From Haemaphysalis longicornis (lineage: Eukaryota; Arthropoda; Arachnida; Ixodida; Ixodidae): a stretch of 64,000 nt of DNA. Made by a program: the position numbers and the translations under genes. The notes under the pieces are model-generated. The model searched no databases. It was not told where the DNA came from and saw only the letters and a list, made by a program, of their open reading frames with translations. How positions within the stretch are numbered: the stretch's first letter is position 1; every line of letters begins with the position of its first letter. Below are positions 34,170 to 45,465 of this stretch, piece by piece. The DNA is taken from assembly GCA_013339765.2 (NCBI GenBank), contig CM023449.1, positions 34,733,702 to 34,797,701 of the forward strand, read 5' to 3'.

Positions 34170-35325
34170 GAGCGTCACTCATGGCTCAGTTGGCGAAAAA
34201 CACGGCGTCTCCGTATCTGCGTACGCAAACTGCCCAGCCGGAAGGTTGTCAAAAAAAAAAAAAAAGCGTGACTGGACCATGTCGGCTGAATTTCGATCAA
34301 ACTAAGCAAGTTCTTAGAGCTTTGATGTTGTGATATAAGACTGTTCATTGCCACTGAAAAAAATGGCCACGTATCTGTCCTTTTGTTGCAAATGTCGCAT
34401 AGTCGACTGGCGCCCCTGGCAAGTAAAGGCCTCCCTTCTGTTTCCTGCTCACCTCCCATGCTGTTCCTCTCCCGTCTCGTTCCTTCCCGAGATAACACGC
34501 TAAAGGTTTGATCAAGTCAATTTAAATGTCCGCGTTCCACTGCTCCAAGTGGGGTGCCTCTATGCCAGCGCTGCCGTACGGCTGTGACGCACGTGAATTG
34601 AGGCACCCTACTACAACGTTTATAGATCCACGTTGCCCTTTTCCACCAGCGTTCCAAGCGGAACGTGGATCCCACAACCTTTCGTTGCTATTGTCTTTTG
34701 ACTTCTTAAATGCCGCCGAGAGGTACCACTGGCCAGAGCAGGCGACGGTTTTCTGCCGTTGATGTGGTATTTCATTTGCTATCGCAAAAACCAAGCATCC
34801 ACGAATTTTTAAATAAAGGACCACTGCAAATATCACTCATTCGCGCAATGTCTTGTTCTTGCTCAACAATGTTGACAAGTATCATGTATGGACACTGACA
34901 CTGGACTTATACGTTTAGATTTGGCTGTAAGTATATAAGAATATTGCGCAGCATTCGTTTCACTTTGGCCTGGTGGCTTAGTCGAGTCATACACAGACAG
35001 ACCAAAATTTATGCGCGTAAGTAGCCCAAGAAAGTTTATAATCTTTAAAAAAAAAAAAAAAAAAAAACGTCTTCTCGACAATGCATTGGTGCAAAGTCGT
35101 GAAACCGACTTTAAAAGAGCTCGATGTAAAGTGTGGTCTCTGCAAAGCTTGCTTTTCCTCATTTTCTGTTGAATGGAGTTTATATTCATAAATAAACACT
35201 GAGTTCTTGCTTTGCACTCGGTAACCCTAAACTAAGCCGTATAGAAAGCACAGCGGCACTTAATTCAGCGACGTGGCTGAGCCAGAAGTGACGGTTACGC
35301 TAATCTCATAAGAGAAAGCTTAGGT
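34170..35325. other. Stretch without a recognisable gene
   Basis: Poly-A tracts lie near 34250 and at 35047-35067. I see no coding motif. The A-tracts may be remains of retroposon tails. Confidence 0.4.
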
Positions 35326-35329
35326 GCAA

Positions 35330-35560
35330 CCGTAGTTTTGCAACGAAAGCGTTAAATGGCCCATTTAGCCGCAAAGTCGCATAACGGCGTGCGTAATAGT
35401 GAAACAGTTGTAAAATGGCCCATGGGGCAGGAGAGTTGAAGTAAACAAGCAAATGAGTTGGAAAGCGAATTTGGGACTTTGCGGGAACCGAACCCAGTGC
35501 CTCCGGAATGCGAGTGGAGCGCACTTCCCAACACCAATTAATGCGGCTCCATGGAATGGG
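35330..35560 (-). repeat. Second SINE-like family, copy 2 (tRNA-type B box)
   Basis: The minus strand contains 'gggttcggttccc', which fits a Pol III B box, about 50 bp after a 'ggtgttgggaagtgcg' stretch in the A-box position. Downstream blocks match 29036-29345. It differs from the Ruka-like SINE body, so it is a separate family. Confidence 0.5.
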
Positions 35561-35915
35561 TATACGTTCGTGAGGGCTGTGCGGCAAGTCGCCTGTCTTC
35601 GACGGGAATGCCCGAAGTAGGATACTGCGGGCAGCGGCGTGAGCCGCTTCATTCCCTGGAACGGAGGCATGACCTGGGGTCTAAGCCATAGTTTTTTTCG
35701 CGCCGCGAGTGTATGTATGCGTCCGGTCGATCAATGGCGCGTGCCATAGTAAAATGAATATCCCTGTGTTGCACAGATAATCATCATCATCGACAGCCAA
35801 CTAGGTCACTCAAATGGACCTTCAACCGCTTCTGTCCTGCGCTTCGAGTCCACAGTTTACTTCCGAGCAAAGTGCCGTATTTAATCCCTCCATCATGTTA
35901 TTGCCCTCCCCCTTC

Positions 35916-36115
35916 CTATAGACCCATCTCTTGGTATATCCATTCCGTTACCCTAATCGGCCAACGGTCGTCGGTTCGTCTCACTACATGGCTAGCCCAA
36001 GTCCATTTCTTTTTATTTATTTGAACTATGATATTTTCTAGTCTGGTTCGTTCTCTGATCCAGGAAGCCCGTTTCCTCTCCCTTAACTTTAATCCTATCA
36101 TTCTTCTTACCATGG
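35916..36115 (-). mobile_element. RTE-type LINE C-terminal fragment
   Basis: The minus strand encodes 'RRMIGLKLRERKRASWIRE', 'KKKWTWASHVVRRTDDRWP' and 'RVTEWI', the characteristic C-terminal domain of RTE-clade LINEs. The same domain in the same family lies at 61936-62240. Confidence 0.85.
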
Positions 36116-36119
36116 CACG

Positions 36120-36985
36120 CTGGGCCGACCTAAGTTTGCTTTCAAAGTTGTTTAGTGAGGCGTCAAGTTTCCGCTCCTAATGTCATCACCTGCAGGACGC
36201 ATTGGTTGTGTATAGTAGTTCTTTTCAGTTTTAGAAGTAGCTTACTTTTCATTATTTGGGAGTGTTTGCTGAGTGCACCCCAGCCCATATGCCTATTCTG
36301 TGCCGGCATTCTTTCTCGTGGTTGGAAGTTGGGATCAGCAGACAACCTGACCGAGGTACGAGGTATAATCTTCTACTTGTTATAGCGTTTCGTTGCATTG
36401 GCTGAACAGGGCACTTTCGGAATGTTTATTCGTCATTACTTTAGATTTATTCATATTTATTTTAAGCCCTACGTTCTTTCTGAATTTAGTTCCTCAAGCG
36501 CATTTTTTGCCGGTGTTGTGCAGACTCGCTTAGCAAGACTGGGTCGTCTACACAAACTAAAATGGTTCAGATTTTCTCTTTTTATTCCTAATCTCGTGTT
36601 TTCACGCAAAAAACGAGACACAGGTGGAGACGAGACGACAAGAGCAGCGCTGAACTTCCAGCTGGTTTTGTAGTGATTGAACACAAATATATACAAGCCG
36701 TCCAACCAGAGGCCATCTTCTGCGCATGCGTATAGATACCAACTCTTGGTCTAAGAGTGTGATGGAAGCCATGCGGACTGACAGACGCCTCCAAATGTGT
36801 TGAAATTCGTTCAAATTCTATGGATTCTTTAGTTTGACCAGGTTGTTAAAGCATTTAATTTTCTCAGAAGAAAAAAGGCGCTCGGACCAAAAAGAATGCA
36901 GATATACCAGAACATTACTGAATAATCGCTAAAACACACAAAAAAGGGCCCCGTTTGATATTTAACGCGAAAGTTTTGGCTAAAC
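36120..36985. other. Stretch without a recognisable gene
   Basis: No motif that I recognise. Confidence 0.4.
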
Positions 36986-37002
36986 ATAGAGAGAGAAGAG
37001 AG

Positions 37003-37088
<86 letters not shown>

Positions 37089-37118
37089 AGGAGAGGAGAT
37101 GCTTAGAGAGAGAGAGAA
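36986..37118. repeat. GA microsatellite
   Basis: Long imperfect (GA)n. As at 27240-27322, on the minus strand it is the (CT)n tail that follows the 3' end of an antisense LINE. Confidence 0.95.
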
Positions 37119-38362
37119 TAAACTTTAATTAATCCAGAACATGCTTGAGAGAGGCGTCCTCATTCCAGGATGCCTTGAGCTCGGGCCGCGTCGACAGCCC
37201 TTTCGTCAGGCGCAGCTGATCTTCGAGGCCGGAGCTGGCCAAGGCTCTCTCCCAAAGCTCTGTGGAAAGGTGGATGTTAGGGGGGCTCTAGGTGGACTTG
37301 TCGCAGCCGCCCACTATGTGTCTGAGAGTCCCAGGCTCTCCACAGAAGCGGCAAAGGGGAGAAACGTGTGTCCGGTCAAAGAGGTGTAGTCTGGTGGGAT
37401 GCGGAAGGTGTTGACCTGCAGGGCACGCAGTAACCCTTTCCTGATCTCTCGGTAGCGATTTGTGTGGCGAAGAGTAGGTTTACGGGACAGCCTATAGTGT
37501 TGCGTGATTTCCTGGTAGGTGACAAGAGGTTGCATGCGCTCGAGCTCGGCTTCACCAGCGCTGGCTCGGCGGGTCAAATCTCGAGCCACGAGGTTGGCGA
37601 TCTCGTTGCCGGGGATTCCGCTATGAGCTGGTGCCCATACAATGCTCACTGGTCTCGTTGGTAGTCTCTGATTGATTAGTCGAAGTGGTTGTGACCTGCA
37701 AGCGATCGTTGGCAAAGTTGCGGCACGCCTGCTGAGAGTCTGAGATTATAACTTTGGCGTCGCTTTGGCTAAGCGCAAGCGCTATCGCCGTTCCTCGGCT
37801 TGGAGAGGGTTGTGTCCGGGAATTGAGATGCTGCACCTGTGCTGCTTATTTAAAACGACGGCGGCTGCCATGGCTTCTCTTCCGGGGTAACAGGCTGCGT
37901 CTGTGTAGGCGGTAGATGGTGCATCTCCGTACAACCTAAATATTGCCCGGGCTCGGGTGCACAGGGTGCACATTGCGTGGTAAGACGGGCACTATGAAGT
38001 GTTTTCTAATGGAGTGGGGTTCGTTTCCAGTAAGGAGAGGTGGGTGGCTGAGTGGGGCCGACAGCGCCAGGCGTGAGAGGATGAACCTCCCCGTTTCGGT
38101 TGCTCCTAACCTCAATCTTTGGCTAGACAGGTGCGCCTCTATTAACTCCTCGGCCGAGTTGTGGATGCCAAGTCGGAGTAGTCGTTCGGTTGAGGTGTTT
38201 GCCGTGACACCCATGGCTTGCTTGTACGCTTTCCTTATCAGGATGTTTATTTTCTCGAGCTCTGTGGCTTTAAGCAGGGCGTAAGGTATAGCGTATGTAA
38301 TCCTAGATACGACGAAGGCCTGAGGTATAGCGTATGTAATCCTAGATACGACGAAGGCCTGG
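37119..38362 (-). mobile_element. I/R1-type LINE 3' part, antisense
   Basis: Read from 38362 on the minus strand: the connection region ('ISRITYAIPYALLKATELEK'-like, with a 13-codon duplication), 'RLLRLGIHNSAEELIEAHL', RNase H ('AYTDAACYPGREAMAAAVVL', and 'SIVWAPAHSGIPGNEIANLV' in another frame), then 'KGLLRALQVNTFRIPPDYT' and a degenerate zinc-knuckle region, ending near 37130 with 'tttatt' plus the (CT)n tail. Frameshifts occur near 37830 and 37700. It resembles the element at 6869-8180 in the connection region. Confidence 0.85.
38285..38362 (-). repeat. 39-bp perfect tandem duplication inside a LINE
   Basis: Units 38285-38323 and 38324-38362 are identical in sequence and keep the LINE frame, doubling a 13-residue 'VVSRITYAIP'-containing segment. 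Confidence 0.9.
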
Positions 38363-40240
38363 ACATAAAGAGCGTTATTAAAGAAATATCAGGGAAAGGC
38401 AAAAAACTACTGCGCGAGTTCCCCTACAAGCTGAACGTTACGTAAAATCGCCAGTTCATATCCTAATCCTAATCCACAAAAAGTGGGAAAGGAGTCTTTC
38501 TGCTCGCATTTAGGCTATGCATTCTCCGAAGCCACCGGAGGGCGATGGAAAGATGCGAAAGGACTGTTTCTGGACTGACAACAATAGCCCGGAAAAGACG
38601 GAGGGGGGAAGGGGGAGAGGTGAAGCACTCGTAATGTTTCGGGGGTTTTCTAGCTCCGAAACATATGCTCCCTGGATACGCCCCTGCACGATGAAGAATG
38701 AGGTAAACGTCGCTGCTGCCACGGTTGAAGTGAGCTCAAGTCAGTGAAATAATCAAACGATAAGATAAACAATCAGATATGAATTAGATGAGGAATTATG
38801 GTAGGAGTGATAGAAAGTATGCCCGTGCACACGAAATATATACCCGTTAACTTCATACGACCATCTTCTAATGAGTTCATGAGGGGGTTTATACACCCCC
38901 AAACACCCCCCCCCCCCCCCAAAAAAAAATGATTCCACAACCACGAGCACCCCCCCCTCCCAGGAGGATTTCGACACCGCCCCGAAATCGAAATTCTAGA
39001 TTCTAGATAAACCCATGAGTCCATGCACATGTTAACGAAAACCACAGTGCACACTAGGCGAAAACTATAATTTCAAAATGAAAGCAAGTTCATCTTATGC
39101 AAAAAAAAAAAAAAACAAACACACACATAGCCTTCAAGATGAACAAATTTCATCACAATCAGGCAGATGGAAAACAGTAATTGTCCGAGACTGCGTAGTT
39201 CGGCTGCGCCTCCATAAAGATGTTCATTATCTCCCTTTTTACCAAGTACAAAACTAAAACTTTTGAAATATTTGTTGCTGAGGACTTCTAAAAATTGCTC
39301 ACGCCCCACACCTGTAAGCAAAGGGAAGCCCCTTAGAGTAGTGCGGGGAGTGCTACCACTTATCTGCCGCATATATTTTTCAAATTACGCGCGCGTCAAG
39401 GAAATAATATAGAGATTTTTTTTTCTGACTAAACCTTGCTATTAGCTCTCAATAAAAATTTTGTTTGCTGAAAATTTATGTTCGTGCAGAATTTATATTT
39501 TATTTAAAATTAGTTTGTAATTATAGTTCTCAGTTTGGCCGCCAGACTTGTTACAATCGCATGTCGCTGGTGTCGATCACTCTTCAACTTTCGGTCTGTG
39601 AGTTTAGTTCATTACTGCACCACCTGTTTCGTTACACTTCACAGTCTTGCCTAACTGAATTTGCTAGACGTCGACCCTAACAATCTCCGATACGTCAAAG
39701 AACCTACACGTCGACATCTGTTGATTCATTCGTAAGTTTCAAGGCCGTTCTCAACGTCGATCATACCCTACACGACCGAATTTCCGTTCGTCTGTGTACC
39801 ATGTATCTGTGTGCCGGTACCGGGCGCCTCTAGTGATTCGCGGTCACCGTCGCATGGCTCGATGAACGGATTCGCTCTTTTTCCCCGTCTTCCGTTCGTC
39901 TTGGGATGCGCGGTCCTATCACCTGCATCCAGCGCGCGCTGCACACCCCTCTGGCACATTTCATACGCTCGGCGGGATTGGTGACCACACGTGTCAGCGA
40001 GGCGTGGTTCGTATTCTCTTCCAGTTTCGTAAAACGTAGACATGTCAGCGCAGCCCTCCGGTCCCATGCGTTTTTCTGTCCAGCTTGACTTACAGATGTG
40101 AGCCGATTAACTTGCCGCGCGAATCTGCAGGGCTACGTATTTCGGCTTTTAGTGTAACAACGGACATTCCTCTGGTTTCTGTTCGCGCTGTGCGGACGAA
40201 GCGATACAGCGTGCTTTCTCGAAACGATCTTCAGCATCGC
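38363..40240. other. Upstream flank of the kinase gene
   Basis: I see no gene. A 15-C run and an A9 run occur at 38906-38929, and A-rich and AT-rich segments at 39100-39500. The 5' end and promoter of the kinase gene should lie in or before 39.5-40.3 kb, but I cannot point to a TATA box or initiator with confidence. Confidence 0.4.
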
Positions 40241-40318
40241 ATGAATGGGAACTCTTAGCGAACATCGCCGTGCATTGGTTGCTCGCGCTCTATCTGCATT
40301 TCCTGTCTTGATTTGCAG

Positions 40319-40418
40319 GGCCGTCTCACGTTCAATGGCTGAATCCAAGCCGTCCGTGGTTTTCGTTCTTGGGCCGCCCGGTTCGGGCAAAGGGACGCAG
40401 TGCCAAAAGGTCGTTGAG
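40319..40418 (+). CDS. CMPK1: UMP-CMP kinase, first coding exon
   Basis: UMP-CMP kinase phosphorylates UMP, CMP and dCMP with ATP, feeding nucleotide synthesis. This exon encodes the N-terminus with the Walker A P-loop 'VVFVLGPPGSGKGTQCQ'. The ATG at 40335 gives 28 codons ending 'KVVE', and the donor is gag|gtatgc at 40419 (phase 0). A strong acceptor (tttcctgtcttgatttgcag|gg) ends at 40318, so an upstream 5' UTR exon is likely and 40335 the likely start. The alternative is an in-frame ATG at 40245, directly after a stop codon, which would add 30 Arg-rich residues resembling an organelle-targeting or variable N-terminus. Identity rests on the match to animal CMPK1 across four exons in order. 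Confidence 0.93.
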
Positions 40419-41167
40419 GTATGCGACACTTCATGACACGGTTACTTTTGGGCCATGCCTTTAATGTTGGTTGTGAATACCCCCCTCACTTTTGCGCTCA
40501 GGCGTTGGTAGACATTAATTTTGTAGCGAGGGGAGGGGAGGGGCTGAGGTTGATAGAAACTGACCGATACATTGAACATGCAACATGCTTCATCGAATAC
40601 AAAAAGGAAAGGAAAGCTTAATTTACGTGGCATTGCGAAGTGGAATATCGAAAATGCGCGGTATTTCCGCGAAAACTTTTCGGGGCCGGTAAAGTGCATA
40701 CTGCTTTTGGAGAACACATGGCCCACTCACATTTACTCTTTGTAGGAGCAGGACACCAAGGCATGTTTGATTTCTTCAAAACCTGTTTTCCGACATTTTG
40801 TGCATGTGGTCAGCTCTGCCACTGTTGAACATGCTTGAAATCTTGCTATGCTTCCCACCTTGCTATGCTTGATGACTCGATGCGTGGAACTAAAGCCGAA
40901 AGCTGGTTGCTGAGTAAAGAATACGTAGTGCTAGCGAACATTGAACAAGACTAAGGGAAGAACAGACGAAACACACTATATCGCGGAACACGTGCGAAAC
41001 CCATCTAGCGTGTGTTTCGTCTCTGCTTCACTAAGTCCTGTTTGATGTTTGCTAGCGCTATGAATACCTTAGTTATGAAGCATATGGGAATGCTAACTAG
41101 CTAGCAATTGCAGCTGAATAAAAAATTTGGAGAAATTTTGCTACAGAATTAACGCCAAGACCATTAC
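40419..41167. other. Kinase intron 1, first part
   Basis: Intronic sequence with no element or gene that I recognise. Intron 1 as a whole runs 40419-49777, about 9.4 kb, and holds the elements listed below. Confidence 0.6.
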
Positions 41168-41969
41168 TTAAAGGGACCCTGCAACACTCTTTGAGCAGTG
41201 CAAGTAAACCTGCGCGACGTTTAGATTACACTGCCAGAAATACCTGAGCCAGATATTACAAGTGCACGTGAAGCAGTGAGCACGCAAATCGCTGAAAGAC
41301 GCGGAAAAACCAACCGCGCTCCCTTCAGTTTTCCTCATTATGCACCCCTGGCATGGCCTAACTGACGTCATTGTGGCCATGGTTATCCTATCGGCTGTTA
41401 CTGGTCGACTTTGTGGCTTAATTCTCGCATTTCCTGAGATGATTTGCCGTCGTCGGCGCTGTGTACCAACCTCTTCTATGCCTGAACCTGTACGCGCAGT
41501 TCTGGCATTTCTTTCATACTTTGAGTGCGCGCGGAATTTGAGTGACAAACTCCATACTCCCCTTTTAATGAGACCACTCGACAACAAACATTTATTGCTT
41601 AAAAAACGCCTTACCTGCCTGAGCGCACGCTTGCGAGCCGGCAGCCATGCCTGGTTTTTTGTGGCACCAGAGTGGGAATAGACCCTTTCAGGTTGCGGAG
41701 AAAAGGAGAAAACACCCCGGCCTGTGATATATCGAAGGGCGCCGAAGAGAACGCCGTGAGCCACCCCCCTCTCCAAAAGAGATTACACACCTTTCGTCGC
41801 ATTGTCCGCGGTCGAGTTGGAAGGGAACAATTATGTGCGACTTCTCGCCGCGCGTAGTTTCGGTGATAGGATTTTCATTATTCTTGCGAGAGGAGATTGC
41901 TGAGACAATAGACTTTATCTCAAAATGTATTCTGAGTAGTCAATGGTAAGTGCTGCTGGGTTCCTTTAA
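41168..41969. mobile_element. TTAA-flanked non-autonomous DNA element, 802 bp
   Basis: The left end is ttaaagggaccctgcaacac (41168 on). The right end, reverse-complemented, reads ttaaaggaacccagcagcac (to 41969). These are inverted ends with TTAA at both borders, the target of piggyBac-type transposases. No transposase domain is recognisable; ORFs inside are short. Superfamily by inference only. Confidence 0.75.
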
Positions 41970-43138
41970 GGCAGCCGGCATTGACCATAAAGAGTTTGTG
42001 TGCTTTTGCTATTTATTATGTCAAAGTGTTTTCACATAAGAGGCACAGGAATTCAGTTGATTTCAGACCTGTCATTTGTAGTAGAGGATCTTTCTTATCA
42101 GTAATCCCTGTATCATTGTTTCACCGTATTTTCAATTGTGAGATTACTAATTATTAACCAAAATGTTTGCAGGATCACTGGGTAACAAAGTGTATGGTCA
42201 ATTGTCTCTCATTGGAGATCGTGTAACGACCCAGCCTTTATGTGTACTTGCTTCATTCGAGTGACGGTTCGACTGTCGGGAACTAACCCCAAGGTGTTCA
42301 ACACTGTTTACCAGACGAAATTTTGATTACATTTGTATTTTTCTAGTGCCCGAAGTGCTGCTAGGGTAGTTGCGGAATTACCTTGTGTGAGCCCACCCTG
42401 ACCCGTCTAAATGCCATAAACTAAGAAAACCAACACAACCGCAAGATATCTATTCAACTAAAATACTTTTTCATTTTGCTGTCGTACCAAGTGTTCCTAG
42501 GAAACTTGGAAATTTATAGAAATAAGTCAATAAAATATACCTCTTGTGGAGCTAGTTAACTTGTAGATGCAAATCGTCCTCCAAATGTTTGCGAAGTAGC
42601 CAAACTTTAGGGAGAAAAATGAGTCGTGTCACTCTGCGAAGGTAATCCATACCAGAAACTGAAGAGGGGCAACCGCAACTTGTCTTGACGACAGTACCAC
42701 TGCTTCGAAGGGCTGTAGGAAACTAGGCAAACAAACTCGTAAAACATCGACAAAAAAAAGTTCGTACGAATGTACACAAGGTGGACGCGGGTTTCAGAGC
42801 AGCTAATCTTTGAAAAACTATTAATATCTACCTCGGAGCGAACTGATTTTAAAAATAGTTCCTATTGATGACTAATCTACCCAAAATGCTTATCCGAGGG
42901 ATGAGACACATAAGCTTGAGGTCTAAATGGTGTTCGGAATGGTGTAAGGTTTTAATTAGGACTACAGGCTAATAGCACGCAGACCAAAACATTCCTTTTC
43001 AAGCGCCTTGCGGTATAGAACGCCTCGTGCGCCAGACACTTGCCTATCTGTTTGCAGACGCAGAAAATGCAATGAACCCTAGCCATTTAAAGGTTCACTT
43101 TAAAACTGTTCTGGCCGTGGGACTCTTTGGCAGCGACA
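41970..43138. other. Kinase intron 1, unassigned part
   Basis: No motif or repeat that I recognise. Confidence 0.5.
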
Positions 43139-43331
43139 TTAAAGGGGCCACGAAGACAAAATACAAGTTTGTTTCATTTGACAGATTTGGAATTTGATAG
43201 CACTTGTTGGGCACTAAAGAGTGCTTTATTCACTCAGGAGTTAATTTAAAATGGTAATTATACCGCTAAATTGTATGTTTCGTGACATCAGCGATGATGT
43301 ATTCAGGGAAGGGCCTTAACACAGAAGTTAG
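43139..43331 (+). mobile_element. Left end of a TTAA 'GGGGCCA' element
   Basis: ttaaaggggccacgaagaca followed by 'acaagtttgtttcattt' matches the termini of 55102-55949 and 51903-52013. A possible right border is the decayed 'gggccttaa' near 43318, which would make a short internally deleted copy. Confidence 0.55.
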
Positions 43332-43333
43332 TA

Positions 43334-43798
43334 CAGTGGACTCTCGATAAACAGAACCTCAGGGGACCGAAAAAAATGAGTTCCACTTAACAGGAGTTTC
43401 GTTTACTGAGAGAGATGTGCAAAAGTGCAAATTTATGTGTGTGCACAGTCTTAAGGGCATGTCATGGAACTGTAAGCACTTGAAGGTAAATGTGGCTGAT
43501 AGTTTTTCAGGAAGCAAGAAAAGTACAAGATTTTAAGACACAACATTCACAAAGTTAAGACACAACATTCGCAAAAACTAAAAAGCTGGAACCGGAAAAG
43601 GCTGATGCTATTGGCCGTAGGTTTGACAAGAAGTTCCATTTTCGGTTCCGTCTACACTGTGAGGCGGAAATTTTAGTTCCGATTACTGAAAGTATTTTTA
43701 CTTTGTCTGAAAACAAAACCAACCAACATAGAGGCTACAGTTTTGTTTAAGCTGCAATCCCGTTTAATAAGAGATTTCCGTTTATCGAGATTGTACTG
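43334..43798. mobile_element. Pogo/Tigger-like MITE with TA duplication
   Basis: Starts cagtggactctcgataaaca and ends, reverse-complemented, cagtacaatctcgataaac. TA dinucleotides flank both sides (43332-43333 and 43799-43800). CAGT ends with TA target duplication are typical of the pogo/Tigger branch of Tc1/mariner. The 465-bp interior is non-coding. Confidence 0.85.
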
Positions 43799-43888
43799 TA
43801 TGGGTACCGTATTTTCACGCGTTTCTGCGTATAACCCACCCCTGCGTATAACCCGCACCCCCACTTTCTGTCGACAAATAAAAAAAAA

Positions 43889-43906
43889 ATATATATATAT
43901 ATATAT
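43889..43906. repeat. TA microsatellite
   Basis: Short (AT)n directly after an A-tract. Confidence 0.9.
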
Positions 43907-43921
43907 TTTTGCTTTTTTTTT

Positions 43922-44004
43922 GCGCCCTCCACTACGGCGCGCCTCATCGCCTGCGTTGCGTCGGCGCGTTAAACCCCACAATCAATCAATCAATCAAAAA
44001 AAAA
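43922..44004 (+). repeat. Tick Ruka-like SINE 3' end
   Basis: 'gcgccctccactacggcg', 'cctgcgttgcgtcggcgcgt' and the (CAAT)n tail. The 5' part is missing. It is nested in the pogo-like MITE. Confidence 0.85.
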
Positions 44005-44361
44005 TATATGCCCGCGTATTGCCCGCATATTTTGTGCATAAAAGGGTGGGTCAAAACTACTACTCAAGCAACATCGCACATTTGTTTACGCAAAAGAACT
44101 TACCTAGCTGACTACGTAACTAGATTTCTTGCCGCTTACATTTTTTCAGGTTGGTATATTGTTAAGCTGTGGGTGCAAAATAAGCACGGTTAGTGGGATA
44201 ACAGTGGCTTAGTCGCTGGTACTGCTGTAGGGGCATCATGGCCTAACGCGCATTGCGGGGAAGCTGCACCAAAGGAAATACCTCGCTTATAATCCGCACC
44301 CCTACTTCACCCCTGAAATTTTCGCATTTTTGGTGCGGGTTATACACGTGAAAATATGGTA

Positions 44362-45465
44362 CTACGGCTGCTGTGAATGGGGTAACTGACAATTGTTGCC
44401 TTGTTTACCGTTTGCCTTCATGGATGGCGCGGTGATACTGATGATACTGCCCAAGGACCAGCCCGCAGTTGCTCTATTTTTGATTGGATTTGTATCTGGC
44501 TTGCTTTCATTACATTTTATAGAAATCATTCATGAACGATCGGGTATGCTAGGCAAAAAAAAGTCACGCAGGTGGCGAGGTCGCTTTTGCCAGTTGGGTA
44601 GTGGCATGTTCGACAGGTCCAACACACTCAGCAGCTGTGCAGCTTTGTGCAACTTCTATGTTTACGTGTTCGTTCGAACTCTGCTTGTGCCCATGATACG
44701 TCATAAGTTCAGTCCGGAAAAGTAGCAGGGGTGTCGCATGCCTATTCTGTCTTTTTCTCTATACAGTCGAGCCTTCCTATATGCCTCGAGCGCGGCCTGT
44801 AGGGGCGCCACTGAAATCCCCCTAGCGGCCCGTTTCGAAAGCAGGAGCGGGAGTCCCCGGCCCGCTCCCCCCTGTCGCCGTTGCTTTTGGGGCTCGTTCA
44901 AGACAGCGATTTACCGTTTGTCCCCGTTCGAAATACCGAATAACGTGGAGCAGGCACTCTGTTTGCAAGCCTGGTGGGTTCACGAGAGTATAAACGTTTA
45001 TGACGCGATCTTAGAAAGATCTATATGAGCGCCGGGCGTGTGACAGGCCAGTGTCCCGAAGCGAGCATTTGCATGCAGCTGATTGCAATTCCGCTGCCCT
45101 GAAATTTAGTGGCAGTGTCTCTGTAAGCAGTGTTTCCTCCGATGGTCATGTTGCGGCCATACACACTATGATGTAAATCGACTTTGTGCACTACAAAATC
45201 TAGCGGAGCACTCATACCTGACAGCACGCAAGTTACGCCTGCCAATATCACATATCAGATATTGCTCAGTACCCTGAACAAGCCAATCCGGCATAAATTT
45301 CGCAAACATTGTACCAAAGAAGTACGATGGATAATGCAAAATTACACTCCGGAGTCAGCACACGACGACAAATTTAATGCTGAGTCGTCTTGTCCCGAGG
45401 TGAGCGCTCGCAAAGATTCATCTGTTACATTTATCCTCCACGAGAAGCGCGAAGATGGGCTTATA
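44362..45465. other. Kinase intron 1, unassigned part
   Basis: A 110-codon ORF at 44393-44725 with hydrophobic stretches matches no family I know. Nothing else stands out. Confidence 0.45.

Larger units (their letters stand above)
43807..44359. mobile_element. Pogo-like MITE with TA duplication, carrying a SINE end
   Basis: The left end ccgtattttcacgcgt and the right end, reverse-complemented, ccatattttcacgtgt lie directly inside TA (43805-43806, 44360-44361). Subterminal 'gtataaccc' repeats occur at both ends. A SINE 3' fragment and a (TA)n run lie inside. Confidence 0.8.

Noticed and set aside
44393..44725. 110-codon ORF with hydrophobic stretches in intron 1
   Set aside because: Hydrophobicity alone is not evidence; no family match and no transcript signal.
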